From NCBI GenBank assembly GCA_025458025.1, contig JALOTF010000021.1:1-36174 (forward strand): 36,174 nucleotides of DNA. Reading direction: 5' to 3'. This document shows positions 8,537 to 18,839 of the stretch, piece after piece; position 1 is the first letter of the stretch, and each line of letters starts with the position of its first letter. Source of the stretch: Beijerinckiaceae bacterium (GTDB lineage Bacteria; Pseudomonadota; Alphaproteobacteria; Rhizobiales; Beijerinckiaceae). The notes under the pieces are model-generated. The model saw nothing but the letters and a program-made list of their open reading frames with translations. It was not told the DNA's origin and ran no database searches. Made by a program: the position numbers and the translations under genes.

Positions 8537-9013
8537 TCAGCGAAACAGAATTTCCGCGATGAGGCCGTAAGGCAGCCCGACGCCCAGAAGCTTGGTGAAA
8601 ATGAGCCATAGGCCCGAGGACACGACAGCCGCGGCCGGGATGGCTCGCCGCCAGCGCGCATCACCGAGGAGAACGAATCCCGCGCTCAGGAATAGGAAGG
8701 TCGCGAGCATGAAGCCCGCTGCCTCGAAGAAAGCCGTGGCGAATACGAGGCCCGCCAAAGCCACGGCCTGCTTCCGGCCGCCGAGTTCAAGCCCGCCTCT
8801 GTCGCCCCGCAACCAGGCTTCGACCATGACCCACAACCCACAGAACAGGATGATGAGCCCCAGCGCGATCGGCACTGAACCGGGGCCGGGCACACCCGGC
8901 TCATCGGGCGGCGGCAAGCGCCACGCCGTGACAAGAAAGAAACCGCCGACGCCGGCGAGCAGGGCACCGCCGACAATCTCGGCTTTCCATCGCGCAACGG
9001 AAACCGTGTTCAT
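8537..9013 (-). CDS. tctB: Tripartite tricarboxylate transporter, small membrane subunit TctB
   Basis: A 158-residue protein with four hydrophobic segments, the size and topology of TctB, the poorly conserved small membrane subunit of Tct systems. I chose the ATG at 9013 because a strong GGGGGAGG lies just upstream. A GTG at 9034 is in frame, but it would place that Shine-Dalgarno inside the gene. The gene lies between tctC (stop 32 bases upstream) and tctA (start 39 bases downstream), in the order C-B-A on one strand. The assignment rests on size, membrane topology and position as much as on recognisable sequence. Confidence 0.9.
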   Translation of the reverse strand: MNTVSVARWKAEIVGGALLAGVGGFFLVTAWRLPPPDEPGVPGPGSVPIALGLIILFCGLWVMVEAWLRGDRGGLELGGRKQAVALAGLVFATAFFEAAGFMLATFLFLSAGFVLLGDARWRRAIPAAAVVSSGLWLIFTKLLGVGLPYGLIAEILFR

Positions 9014-9045
9014 GCCCCTCCCCCGGATGGTCACGGCCTATGCCG

Positions 9046-10023
9046 TTACTGCGCCCGGCGCAGGATGCCGAGGGAAGCGGCCACCTCGCCGAGTGCCTTC
9101 AGTTCATCGCGGATCAGGGCATCGGTCGCCTTGCCCGGCAGAACGCGCAAGGTTGCGCCCTGCTTCGCCATGGTGTCGCGGAACTTGTCCGAGGCGGCGG
9201 CGGAGATGAAGGCGCGTTCCAGCTTGGCTACCACATCATCCGGAACGCCGGCCGGCACGATCAACCCCCACCAGAGCACAGTCTCGGCCTTGTTGAGGTT
9301 GATCTCGGACAGGCCCATCGCACCGGGGAGCGCCTGGTTGCGGCCCGCGGAGGTGAGCAGCAGGCACTTCGCCTTGCCGGCCTTTTCATGCTCGATGATC
9401 GGCGGCAGCGAGCCGCCATAGAAATCCACATGCCCGCCGAGGAAGTTCTTGGCGGTTTCACCGGCGCCGGCGAAGGGAATGCCCCGCACCTTCACGCCGA
9501 GTTCGCGGAAGATGCGCTCGGCGGCGAGCTGCATGGTGCCGCCCACGCCATCATTGCCATAGGTGAACTTCGCGCCCGGGGCCTTCAGCGCCTCGATCAT
9601 TTCCTTTGCGTCCTTGGCCGGAAAATTCGGCTGGGCGCAGATCACATAGGAGGAGTAGCCAATCGACATGACCGCGCGGTAGGAATCCGGCGTGTAGGCC
9701 ACGTTCAGGCTGTGCGGGCTGGTGGTCAGCGGCGAGTTCCAGATGAAGCCGATCGTGTAGCCATCGGGCTTCGCAGTCACTACCTGCGTGGTACCCAGCG
9801 TACCGCCTGCGCCGCCGCGATTTTCCACCACGAATTTCTGCTTGAGGTCAGCTTCCACAATCTCCGCGAGCACCCGGGCAAACACATCCGTGCCACCACC
9901 GGTTGGTGCCGGGACGATCATGGTCACAGGGCGCGTCGGGTAGGTTTCAGCAAAAGCGGGGGTTGCGAGCAGGCTCAGGGCCAGTACCGAGGCAACGCGG
10001 CCAAAGCCATTACGAATAGACAT
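9046..10023 (-). CDS. tctC: Tct/Bug-family periplasmic solute-binding receptor
   Basis: A 325-residue exported binding protein of the Bug/TctC family. A Sec signal peptide ends at about residue 25 (LALSLLATPAFA then ETYPTRPV). Family marks are ETYPTRPVTMIVP, the glycine-rich ligand loop GGGTDVFAR, VVENRGGAGGTLGT and a PDGYTIGF motif. The ATG at 10023 has GGAGG six bases upstream and gives a clean signal peptide, so the longer reading frame (to 10074) is not used. It is the first gene of the tctCBA set and is divergent from the LigI-like amidohydrolase gene, with which it shares the promoter region 10024-10162. The ligand is unknown. Confidence 0.93.
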   Translation of the reverse strand: MSIRNGFGRVASVLALSLLATPAFAETYPTRPVTMIVPAPTGGGTDVFARVLAEIVEADLKQKFVVENRGGAGGTLGTTQVVTAKPDGYTIGFIWNSPLTTSPHSLNVAYTPDSYRAVMSIGYSSYVICAQPNFPAKDAKEMIEALKAPGAKFTYGNDGVGGTMQLAAERIFRELGVKVRGIPFAGAGETAKNFLGGHVDFYGGSLPPIIEHEKAGKAKCLLLTSAGRNQALPGAMGLSEINLNKAETVLWWGLIVPAGVPDDVVAKLERAFISAAASDKFRDTMAKQGATLRVLPGKATDALIRDELKALGEVAASLGILRRAQ

Positions 10024-10088
10024 TCTGTCCTCCAGCAAAGGGCTACAGGTGCCAAACCTGCGCCGGTTCACCATTTCTCAAGGCATTT

Positions 10089-10103
10089 CTTGCAAGACGC
10101 AAG
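10089..10103. promoter_or_regulatory. Small palindrome in the tctC/amidohydrolase divergent promoter region
   Basis: The sequence reads CTTGC-AAGAC-GCAAG, a perfect 5-bp inverted repeat, with a T-N11-A spacing inside it. It lies midway between two divergent genes, which is a natural place for a shared operator. The palindrome is seen directly; that it binds a regulator is inferred, and no regulator gene is adjacent. Confidence 0.3.
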
Positions 10104-10162
10104 CCGGCGTTTAGAAGTTGGTTACCATCTTTCTGTGGGTAGCCGGAGCATCGCGGAACGTC

Positions 10163-10993
10163 ATGCCCTTTATCGATACACACGCGCATGTCTTCCTGCG
10201 GTCACTGCCCATGGTTGCAAACCGGCGCTATACGCCGGACTATGATGCGAGCCTGTCGCGCTACCTGCAGGTGTTGGCCGACCATGATGTCGGCTGCGGC
10301 GTGCTCATCCAGCCTTCGTTCCTCGGCACCGATAACAGCTACCTTCTCGCAAGCCTCGATGCCTATCCCAACGCCCTGAGGGGGGTGGTCGTCGTCGCGC
10401 CGGATGTGGCCGATGACGTGCTGATCGACATGAACCAGCGGGGCGTGGTCGGCATCCGCTTCAACCTGATCGGCAAGAATGTCGCCGAGCTGGCCGCGCC
10501 CGAGAATCAATCGCTGATGCGTCGCGTGGCGCAGCTCGGCTGGCATGTGGAGGTGCAGGCGCGCGGCGGCGACCTGCCGACCGTGTTCCGCCACATGGAG
10601 CGCTTCGACGGGCATATCGTGATCGACCATTTCGGCCTACCCGATCCGCGCCTTGGCCTGCGTGATCCCGGTTTCCGGCAATTGCTGCGCGAAAGCGAAA
10701 GCGGCCGCACCTTCGTGAAGCTTTCGGCCGGCTATCGCTGTCACGAGCTCGATGTTGCCCCGCTTGCCGGCGCGCTTCTGGCTACCCTTGGCCCGCGCCG
10801 CCTGCTCTGGGGCAGCGACTGGCCGTGGACCCAGTTCGAGAAGGACCGGACCTATGTCGGGGCGGCGGCGGATCTCTCGCGCTGGCTGCCGGATCTCGCG
10901 GCGCAGAACCAGATCGACCAGACCGCGAGCGGCCTGTTCCGGTTTTCCGATCCGCTGCATCAGGCGCTTCACCGCCAGCGCAAAGTGGCGTGA
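10163..10993 (+). CDS. Amidohydrolase, 2-pyrone-4,6-dicarboxylate lactonase-like
   Basis: A 276-residue TIM-barrel hydrolase of the amidohydrolase-2 family. It begins MPFIDTHAHVF, with the HxH pair at residues 7 and 9, followed by RRYTPDYDA, IDHFGLPD and LLWGSDWPWTQFE, a pattern that resembles LigI, the lactonase that opens 2-pyrone-4,6-dicarboxylate in protocatechuate 4,5-cleavage. I placed the start at 10163 because family members begin at this motif; an upstream in-frame start at 10118 would add 15 unlike residues. It is divergent from the tctCBA genes, so the transporter may import the acid whose lactone this enzyme opens. No other lignin-pathway gene is in the window, so the exact substrate remains open. 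Its stop lies 3 bases from the stop of the convergent gene. Confidence 0.8.
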   Translation: MPFIDTHAHVFLRSLPMVANRRYTPDYDASLSRYLQVLADHDVGCGVLIQPSFLGTDNSYLLASLDAYPNALRGVVVVAPDVADDVLIDMNQRGVVGIRFNLIGKNVAELAAPENQSLMRRVAQLGWHVEVQARGGDLPTVFRHMERFDGHIVIDHFGLPDPRLGLRDPGFRQLLRESESGRTFVKLSAGYRCHELDVAPLAGALLATLGPRRLLWGSDWPWTQFEKDRTYVGAAADLSRWLPDLAAQNQIDQTASGLFRFSDPLHQALHRQRKVA

Positions 10994-11009
10994 AACTCAG
11001 CGCAGTTTC
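10992..11009. terminator. Hairpin across two convergent stop codons
   Basis: GAAACT-CAGCGC-AGTTTC forms a perfect 6-bp stem that covers the last bases of the plus-strand amidohydrolase stop and the stop of the minus-strand PLP-enzyme gene. No long T tract follows on either strand, so this is at best a weak bidirectional terminator. Confidence 0.35.
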
Positions 11010-12082
11010 CCGCGCGCCGCGACATCCTCCGTGCTGATAATCTCGTCGCCGCGCACGTAAACGAGCTCGCCCACGACATTCACCACCGGGCAGATGTGGT
11101 TGGGGATGACCCGCACCACCTCGCCCACCACGGGACGATCATTGCAGCGCGAGAGGTCGAGCATGCCATGCTCCTCCGCGAAGCGCGCGATCATCGCCTC
11201 GGGATGCTCGAGGATGAACCCGTGGCCCTTGAGATCCCAGCCGGTTTCGGTCGTGAGCGTCTTAGAGCCTGCATCGAGAATGCCGCGCTCCGGCCCGCCC
11301 CGGCTGACCACGGTGGTGTAGACCGTCAGCGCGCAATCCTCCTGGCTCGCAAAACCTGCGGCCATCATCATGCGATCATTGAAAATCGAAGTGCCCGCGC
11401 GATGCTCGGTCTGTCCCTTGAGGGAGCCGAGATTGAGCAGGTTGGGCGTGCCGCCGGAGGAGAGTTCATCGAAGGTGATGCCGTCGCCCGCGAGCACGGC
11501 CTTCACCTCGGCCACGAAGGCATTGGTGACATCCGCCGCATTCTCGGGCGGGTAGACCATGAGGCCTGCGAGCTTCAGGCCGGGCGTCGCGGCGATCATT
11601 CGGCCCAAGGCAATGGCCTCGGCGGTGGTTTCCACGCCCGCGCGCTTGCGGCCCGTGTCGCATTCGATGCGCACGCGCAGTTCTCGGCCCGCCATGGCGG
11701 CGGCCTTCGCGAGTTCCGTGACCACGAGCGGGTTATCCGCCGCGACGGTCATCTCCGCATCCTGCATCAGGCGCGCGAGGCGGGCCATCTTCTCGTCACC
11801 GAGCAGGTTGTAGGAGATGAAGATATCGGTTGCTCCGCCCTCCGCCATCACCTCGGCCTCGCCGAGCTTCTGGCAGGTGATGCCCTTGGCACCGGCCTCC
11901 AGTTGCATCTGCATGAGACGATTGGATTTGTGCGTCTTGATATGCGGGCGATTGGCCACGCCTGCGGCATCGCAAAGGCCTTGCGTCTTCGCGATGTTGC
12001 GCTCGACCACATCGAGATCGACGACCAAGGCGGGCGTGCCGATCTCGCGGGCGATGCGTTGCTTCAGCGTCTCGATTCCCAT
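10997..12082 (-). CDS. D-serine dehydratase / D-threonine aldolase-like PLP enzyme
   Basis: A 361-residue fold-III PLP enzyme with an alanine-racemase-like N-terminal barrel. The PLP lysine is probably K49 in RPHIKTHKS, the motif of D-threonine aldolases and eukaryotic-type D-serine dehydratases. A C-terminal His-Cys pair (PNHICPVVN) matches the metal site of that family. Known reactions are retro-aldol cleavage of D-3-hydroxy amino acids or deamination of D-serine via 2-aminoacrylate. Its start ATG overlaps the stop of the RidA gene (GTGATGG), showing coupling. A RidA partner, which hydrolyses aminoacrylate-type imines, favours dehydratase or deaminase activity over aldolase activity, but the sequence does not decide. 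It is the last gene of the minus-strand catabolic cluster. Confidence 0.85.
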   Translation of the reverse strand: MGIETLKQRIAREIGTPALVVDLDVVERNIAKTQGLCDAAGVANRPHIKTHKSNRLMQMQLEAGAKGITCQKLGEAEVMAEGGATDIFISYNLLGDEKMARLARLMQDAEMTVAADNPLVVTELAKAAAMAGRELRVRIECDTGRKRAGVETTAEAIALGRMIAATPGLKLAGLMVYPPENAADVTNAFVAEVKAVLAGDGITFDELSSGGTPNLLNLGSLKGQTEHRAGTSIFNDRMMMAAGFASQEDCALTVYTTVVSRGGPERGILDAGSKTLTTETGWDLKGHGFILEHPEAMIARFAEEHGMLDLSRCNDRPVVGEVVRVIPNHICPVVNVVGELVYVRGDEIISTEDVAARGKLR

Positions 12083-12543
12083 CACGACCTCACGAGCAGG
12101 ATGGCTTCGATTTCCACCGCCATGCGGTTCGGCAGCGAGCCCATGCCCACCGCCGAGCGGGCATGGCGGCCCGCTTCACCGAGGACATCCACGAGGAGAT
12201 CGGAGCAGCCATTGATGACCTTGGGATGGTCGGCGAAATCCGGCTCGGCATTCACCATGCCCAGCAGCTTCACCACCGCTTCGATGCGCGAGAGTTCGCC
12301 CAAAGCGGCCTTCGCGACCGAGAGCAGTTGCAGCCCGGTGAGGCGCGCCTCTTGATAGGCCTCCTCGATGGAGATATCGCGGCCGAGCCGCCCCTGCCGG
12401 TAGGTGCCATCGGGGCGCTTCGGCCCCTGCCCCGAGAGGTAGAGGAACGGCCCGGCGAAGCGGAACGGCACGTAATTCGCCACGGGCTTCGGCATCACCG
12501 GCAGCACGAGGCCCATCTGTTCAAGGCGCTGTTCGGGTGTCAT
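12082..12543 (-). CDS. RidA/YjgF family enamine/imine deaminase
   Basis: A 153-residue Rid-family protein. The family C-terminus reads HARSAVGMGSLP then MAVEIEAILLVRS, and R129 occupies the position of the essential arginine of E. coli RidA. RidA proteins hydrolyse reactive 2-aminoacrylate and related imines released by PLP lyases, sparing other PLP enzymes. Two such lyases are encoded in the same cluster (15899-14781 and 12082-10997), which explains its presence. The ATG at 12543 gives the usual family start; it lies 7 bases after the stop of the deacetylase gene, and the gene's own stop overlaps the next start. Confidence 0.9.
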   Translation of the reverse strand: MTPEQRLEQMGLVLPVMPKPVANYVPFRFAGPFLYLSGQGPKRPDGTYRQGRLGRDISIEEAYQEARLTGLQLLSVAKAALGELSRIEAVVKLLGMVNAEPDFADHPKVINGCSDLLVDVLGEAGRHARSAVGMGSLPNRMAVEIEAILLVRS

Positions 12544-12550
12544 GGCGGCT

Positions 12551-13711
12551 TCAGCCCGCGATCTTCGGGAAGCGGCTGGAGCGCTTGGGGTGCCACCACT
12601 TGCCCTTGAGAACCACGCCTTCGGACACGATCTTCTGGTTGCCGATAAGCTCCTCGCCCACGACATCCCTGTAGCTGAACTTGCCCTCGCGGATGGTGAG
12701 GATGGTCGCATCACCAAGTGAACCCACCTTCAGCGAGCCATATTCCGGGCGCTTCAGCATCATGCCGGCATTCAGCGTGGAAGCGGCAATCACGTCACTC
12801 AGGCCCATGCCGAGGCAGAGGAATTTCGACATCGTGGTCACCTGGTCATAGGCCGGACCATCGATGCAGAGCTGGTGCACATCGGAGGAAATCGTATCCG
12901 GCAGGAAGCCGTTGGCGAGCATGGCGCGCGCGGTCTTGAACGCGAACGAGCCCTTGCCGTGGCCGATATCGAACAGCACGCCGCGCTTGCGCGCCGCCAA
13001 CACCTCGGCCTTCACCGTGCCCTGCGCGGTCGCCGCGGAGTTCGGGAAAGGCCGGAAGGCGTGGGTGAGGATATCGCCGGGCCGGAGCATGGCAATCACC
13101 TCCTCGTAGGAGGGCGGCGGGTGGTCGATATGGCACATCAGCGGCATGCCGACCTCGTTCGCGACCTGCAAGGCGATGTTGAGCGGTGCGGTGCCTTGAT
13201 CGCCCGAGGCATTCAGGCCCACGCGCACCTTGATGCCCACGATGAGATCGCGATTGGCATCGGCCACTTCCGCGCAGGCGATGGGGTTCATCATCGACAT
13301 GTCGCGGCTTTCGCCGACCATCACGCGCTTGTCGAAGCCGTAGATGCCGGCATGGCTGACGTGCAGATAGGCGAGAATGCGCGCCTCGCCCTGCTCGATC
13401 ACATGCTTGCGGAAGCCCGGCCAGTTGCCGGGGCCGGCAGACCCCGTATCGACCGAAGTGGTGACGCCGGATGTGCGGCAGAACTCATCCGCATCAATGC
13501 CCAGCGACGTGCCGCCCCAATAGACATGGGTGTGCATATCGATGAGGCCGGGCGTGACGATGTAGCCCGAAACGTCGCGGATTTCCTTTGCGCCCTTCAG
13601 GTCTTTCCCGAAGCCCGAGACCTTGCCGCCGGTGAAGGCAACATCGAGCACGCCATCATGCTTCTGCGAAGGGTCGATCACCCGCCCGCCCTTCAGGATG
13701 AGATCATGCAT
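12551..13711 (-). CDS. cog3964-type amidohydrolase/deacetylase
   Basis: A 386-residue dihydroorotase-like metal hydrolase of the amidohydrolase/deacetylase group (cog3964, EF_0837 type). Metal and active-site residues are visible: H60 and H62 in GLIDMHTHVY, the bridging lysine K161 in GIKVRVG, H194 in CHIDH, H217 in THAFRPF and D277 in SSDVH. To my knowledge characterised members act as stereospecific esterases/deacetylases, for example on N-acetyl-D-amino acids or O-acetyl-(R)-mandelate, rather than as dihydroorotases. With a D-carbamoylase upstream, an N-acyl-D-amino acid or a cyclic ureide are reasonable candidate substrates. The ATG at 13711 follows a GGGGGAAA Shine-Dalgarno. The gene is separated from the carbamoylase gene by two hairpin-forming sequences. 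Confidence 0.85.
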   Translation of the reverse strand: MHDLILKGGRVIDPSQKHDGVLDVAFTGGKVSGFGKDLKGAKEIRDVSGYIVTPGLIDMHTHVYWGGTSLGIDADEFCRTSGVTTSVDTGSAGPGNWPGFRKHVIEQGEARILAYLHVSHAGIYGFDKRVMVGESRDMSMMNPIACAEVADANRDLIVGIKVRVGLNASGDQGTAPLNIALQVANEVGMPLMCHIDHPPPSYEEVIAMLRPGDILTHAFRPFPNSAATAQGTVKAEVLAARKRGVLFDIGHGKGSFAFKTARAMLANGFLPDTISSDVHQLCIDGPAYDQVTTMSKFLCLGMGLSDVIAASTLNAGMMLKRPEYGSLKVGSLGDATILTIREGKFSYRDVVGEELIGNQKIVSEGVVLKGKWWHPKRSSRFPKIAG

Positions 13712-13735
13712 GGCCGTTTCCCCCTTTTTTTGCCT

Positions 13736-13775
13736 GGAGCGACTTCCGATCTGACTGGATCAGATCGGTCGCTCC
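13736..13775. repeat. Long inverted repeat between carbamoylase and deacetylase genes
   Basis: The arms GGAGCGAC(TTC)CGATCTGA and TCAGATCGGTCGCTCC pair over 16 bp with a 3-base bulge and a 5-base loop (CTGGA). No proper T tract follows in the minus direction; an A run comes next, then the Shine-Dalgarno of the deacetylase gene. It may be a mobile palindromic element or an mRNA processing or stability hairpin. Confidence 0.65.
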
Positions 13776-13791
13776 ATCTCTCTGTTTTGTC

Positions 13792-13835
13792 GCATTTTCT
13801 TCACGCGAACCGGCAACCGCTTCGCTTGAAAATGC
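13792..13835. repeat. Interspersed-type palindromic repeat (GCATTTTC ... GAAAATGC)
   Basis: The arms GCATTTTC (13792-13799) and GAAAATGC (13828-13835) are perfectly complementary, with further pairing inside (GCGAACCGG against CCGCTTCGC). The core TTCACGCGAACCGG resembles an intergenic palindrome I associate with many Hyphomicrobiales genomes. It begins directly after the carbamoylase stop codon (TAG at 13839-13837), so it forms the 3' end of that coding segment's transcript. Confidence 0.6.
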
Positions 13836-13836
13836 T

Positions 13837-14784
13837 CTATTCCGGCAGTCTTGCGCCCTTGCGTTCCACGATCATCCGGTACTGCTCCGGCTCGCGGTGG
13901 CGGGCGAAATTGAAGGTCGAATTCTTGTAGCTCTGGCCGAGATCGAGATCGCAGCGCGCGACCACCAGCTCATCCTCGCGCGTGATGGCCTGCGCGACGA
14001 TTTCCCCCGTCGGCGCGATAATGGCCGAGCCGCCGATCATCTCGCAGCCTTCCTCGACGCCGCATTTCGCGACACCCACCACCCAGCTCGCGTTCTGGTA
14101 GGCACCGGCCTGCATCACGAGGTGGTTGTGGAAGTCGCCGAGCCGGTCATGCGTTGGCGCGGGCGGGTTGTGCACGGGCGTGTTGTAGCCGAGCAGGATC
14201 ATCTCCACGCCCTGCAAGCCCATCACGCGGTAGCTCTCGGGCCAGCGGCGATCATTGCAGATCATCTGGCCCAGCAGCGCGCCGTTGAGATCGGCCCCAG
14301 CGCGCACAACCGGCCAGGAGAGATTACCCACCTCGAAATAGCGCTTCTCCAGATGCTGGAAGGCGCGCCAAGGCTCATGCTCGGCATGGCCCGGCAGGTG
14401 GATCTTGCGGTATTTCGCGATTGTGCGCCCGCTCTTGTCGACGATGATCTGCGTGTTGAAGCGGCGTATCTTGCCCGCTTCCTCCACCTTCTCGGCAAAG
14501 CCGAGCATGAAGGCGAGGCCCATCTCCTGCGCCGCGCTAAAGAGCGGCGCTGTCTCGTTCGAAGGCATATCGTGTTCAAAGAAGGTGTCGATCTCCGCCT
14601 GATCCTCCATGAACCAGCGGGGGAAAAAGGTGGTGAGCGCGAGTTCCGGGAAGGCCACGAGATCGCAGCCATTGGATTTCGCCTGCCGCATGAGGTCGAT
14701 CATCCGGGCGATGACCGCGCTGCGGCTATCGGCCCGCTGGATCGCACCGAGTTGCGCGGCCCCAACCGTGATGATGCGGCTCAT
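13837..14784 (-). CDS. N-carbamoyl-D-amino acid hydrolase (D-carbamoylase)
   Basis: A 315-residue nitrilase-superfamily enzyme that hydrolyses N-carbamoyl-D-amino acids to the D-amino acid, CO2 and ammonia. The catalytic triad is complete: E47 in FPELALTTFFPRW, K127 in KYRKIHLPG and C176 in MICNDRRWPE. Long stretches (FPELALTTFFPRW, FQHLEKRYFE, GYNTPVHNPPAP, MQAGAYQNASW) match the Agrobacterium D-carbamoylase that I remember, and the length is close (304 in that enzyme). Its ATG overlaps the stop of the ammonia-lyase gene (ATGA). No classical D-hydantoinase gene is present in the window; the cog3964 enzyme downstream is the nearest cyclic-amidohydrolase relative. Confidence 0.92.
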   Translation of the reverse strand: MSRIITVGAAQLGAIQRADSRSAVIARMIDLMRQAKSNGCDLVAFPELALTTFFPRWFMEDQAEIDTFFEHDMPSNETAPLFSAAQEMGLAFMLGFAEKVEEAGKIRRFNTQIIVDKSGRTIAKYRKIHLPGHAEHEPWRAFQHLEKRYFEVGNLSWPVVRAGADLNGALLGQMICNDRRWPESYRVMGLQGVEMILLGYNTPVHNPPAPTHDRLGDFHNHLVMQAGAYQNASWVVGVAKCGVEEGCEMIGGSAIIAPTGEIVAQAITREDELVVARCDLDLGQSYKNSTFNFARHREPEQYRMIVERKGARLPE

Positions 14785-15895
14785 GGCGCGACCTCCTCGG
14801 GCGTTTTCCCCACGATCTCGCGATAGACCACCGGGTCGGTCGCGCCCTCGGTGCCGTAGAGCAGCACCCGCGAAGTGGCATCGAGCCCGAAAGCAGTGCG
14901 CATATCCGGGTCTTTCGCCGCGCGCAGCAAGCCCGCGAGCCCCGCGACACCGGATTCCCCACCAACCACATGCATTTCAGCGAGCCGGCGCATGGCGGCC
15001 TTCGCCTCGTCATCGGTCACGGTCATGAAGGCATCGGCACCGGGCTGGAGAAGCTTCCACGCGAGCGTCGAGGGTTCGCCGCAGGCGAGGCCCGCCATCA
15101 CGGTGTCGAGGTCACCGCCCACGGCTTTCCATGCACCAGCGCGAGCGCTTTCATAGAGGCAGGCGGCCTTGTCCGGCTCGACCACGATCAGCTTCGGGCG
15201 CGCCGCGCCATATTTCTCCCAGCGATAGGAGAGCACGGCCGCTGCAATGCCGCCGACGCCGCCCTGCACGAAGACATGCGTGGGTTTAGCCCCCGCCTCC
15301 TCGGCCTCCATGGCCAGCACGGCATAGCCCTGCATCACGTCGCGCGGCACATCTTCATAGCCGGGCCAGGCGGTGTCCGAGACGATCTGCCAGCCATGGG
15401 CCGCAGCGGCATCGGCCGAGGCGCGCACCGAGGCATCGTAGTTCGAGCCCTCGCGCCGCACTTCCGCACCAAAGCTGCGGATGGCCTCGGCGCGGCCTTC
15501 GCTCACGCCTTCATGCACGTAGATCACGGCCTTGGCACCCGCCCGCCGCGCACCCCAAGCGACCGCGCGACCATGGTTGCCATCAGTGGCGCAGGTGACT
15601 GTCAGCCCCTCCGCCGTGCCGCGCGCCGCGACCAGCCGCTGCACGGCATAGGCTCCGCCCAGCGCCTTGAAGCTGCGCAGGGTGAAGCGTTGCCCCTCAT
15701 CCTTGTAGAGGATCTGCGCCAGCCCGAATTCCGCAGCAAGAGGTGCCAAATCCCGCAAGGGCGTGGGCTTGTAGCCCTCCCATTGCGCGATTGTTTCACG
15801 GGCGATTTTCGCACCTTCCAGCGAGAGGATCGCGCGTTCCTCGGCGCCATAGGGCCGGTTGCGATCCAGCGATGGATTGAGAAGCCAGCCGGACA

Positions 15896-15899
<4 letters not shown>
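14781..15899 (-). CDS. Diaminopropionate ammonia-lyase family PLP enzyme
   Basis: A 372-residue fold-II PLP enzyme close to YgeX/DpaL, which turns D- or L-2,3-diaminopropionate into pyruvate and two ammonia via 2-aminoacrylate. The PLP lysine is K78 (LRSFKALGGAYA). The two aspartates used for the D and L isomers appear at D106 (ATDGNHGRAVAW) and D175 (SDTAWPGYEDVP), so both stereoisomers may be accepted. The glycine loop QGGVGGIAAAVL binds the cofactor phosphate. The gene overlaps the ABC ATPase gene upstream and the D-carbamoylase gene downstream by 4 bases each (ATGA). In E. coli, ygeX also lies among hydantoinase and carbamoyl-transfer genes, so pairing with a carbamoylase is meaningful. 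Confidence 0.9.
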
Positions 15900-17913
<2,014 letters not shown>

Positions 17914-17917
17914 GAGA

Positions 17918-18829
17918 TTAGATCCTCTTCGCCATACGCGGATCGAGAATGTCGCGAAGGCCATCGCCCACGAGGTTCACCGCGAGCACGGTGAGCGACA
18001 GGAAGATAGCCGGGAACATCACGATATGCGGGCGCACCTGCCAGAGCGTGCGGCCATCAGCCATGATGTTGCCCCAGGAGGGGACCGTGGGCGGAATGCC
18101 CGCGCCGATGAAGCTGAGAATGGCTTCCACGATCATCGCGGAGGCGCAGATGTAGGTCGCCTGTACGATCATCGGGGCGAGCGTGTTCGGGAGGATGTGC
18201 CGGAGGATGACCATCGGCGTGCGCGTGCCGGCGGCAATCGCGGCCTCGACGTAAGGCTGCTCGCGCAGGGTTAGCACCACCCCGCGCACAAGGCGCGCGA
18301 CGCGCGGGATTTCCGCGAGCGTGATCGCGAGGATGACGTTCCCGACCGAGCCGCGCGTCAGCGCCATCAGCGCGATGGCCAACAGGATCGGCGGGATGGA
18401 CATCATGCCATCGACGATCCGCATGATGATGCCGTCGGTCCAGCGCACCATGCCCGAAACAAGGCCGATCATCAGCCCGGCGATGGAGGCCAGCACGGCC
18501 ACGCCGAAGCCCACCATCAGCGAGACGCGCGCGCCGTAGATCACGCGGGAATAGATATCGCGCCCGAGCTGATCCGTGCCGAACCAGTAGAGTTCGCTCG
18601 GCACGCGGTTGCGGCGCGAGGGTGCCAAGGCGGTCGGGTCCACCGTGAAGAGCAGTGGCGCGAAGACCGCGACGAACACCATGAAGCCGAGGATAAAGAT
18701 ACCTGCAGCCATGGCCGGGTTGCGGATGATGAAGCCGAGGAGGCCTTTGCGCGGCGTCTTCTGCGGAATGATATCCGGCAGTTCGGGCGCAACCACGAGG
18801 CCGGGCGGGCGGGAAACAGGTTCGCTCAT
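17918..18829 (-). CDS. Oligopeptide-type ABC transporter permease (DppC-like)
   Basis: A 303-residue inner-membrane permease with an N-terminal cytoplasmic tail, one helix near 35-57, an extracytoplasmic loop ([23 protein letters not shown]) and five further helices. The [14 protein letters not shown] motif is the hallmark of DppC/OppC proteins, and the cytoplasmic coupling motif [21 protein letters not shown] contacts the ATPases. GAGGGGG lies just upstream of the ATG. It pairs with the DppB-like permease encoded immediately before it. Confidence 0.95.
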   Translation of the reverse strand: MSEPVSRPPGLVVAPELPDIIPQKTPRKGLLGFIIRNPAMAAGIFILGFMVFVAVFAPLLFTVDPTALAPSRRNRVPSELYWFGTDQLGRDIYSRVIYGARVSLMVGFGVAVLASIAGLMIGLVSGMVRWTDGIIMRIVDGMMSIPPILLAIALMALTRGSVGNVILAITLAEIPRVARLVRGVVLTLREQPYVEAAIAAGTRTPMVILRHILPNTLAPMIVQATYICASAMIVEAILSFIGAGIPPTVPSWGNIMADGRTLWQVRPHIVMFPAIFLSLTVLAVNLVGDGLRDILDPRMAKRI

Positions 18830-18839
18830 CGTTTCCCCC

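Noticed and set aside
9040-10245. Plus-strand open frame of 401 codons antisense to tctC.
   Set aside because: tctC has a signal peptide, family motifs and GGAGG; the plus frame has no recognisable domain and runs into the amidohydrolase gene in another frame.
13736-13775. Intrinsic terminator for the carbamoylase transcript.
   Set aside because: The stem is strong, but on the minus strand it is followed by AGGCAAAAAAAGGGGG rather than a T tract, so I list it as a repeat, not a terminator.
12875-13930. Plus-strand open frame of 351 codons antisense to the deacetylase gene.
   Set aside because: The metal ligands and family match are on the minus strand; the plus frame is His/Arg/Ala-rich shadow sequence and crosses the palindromic repeats.
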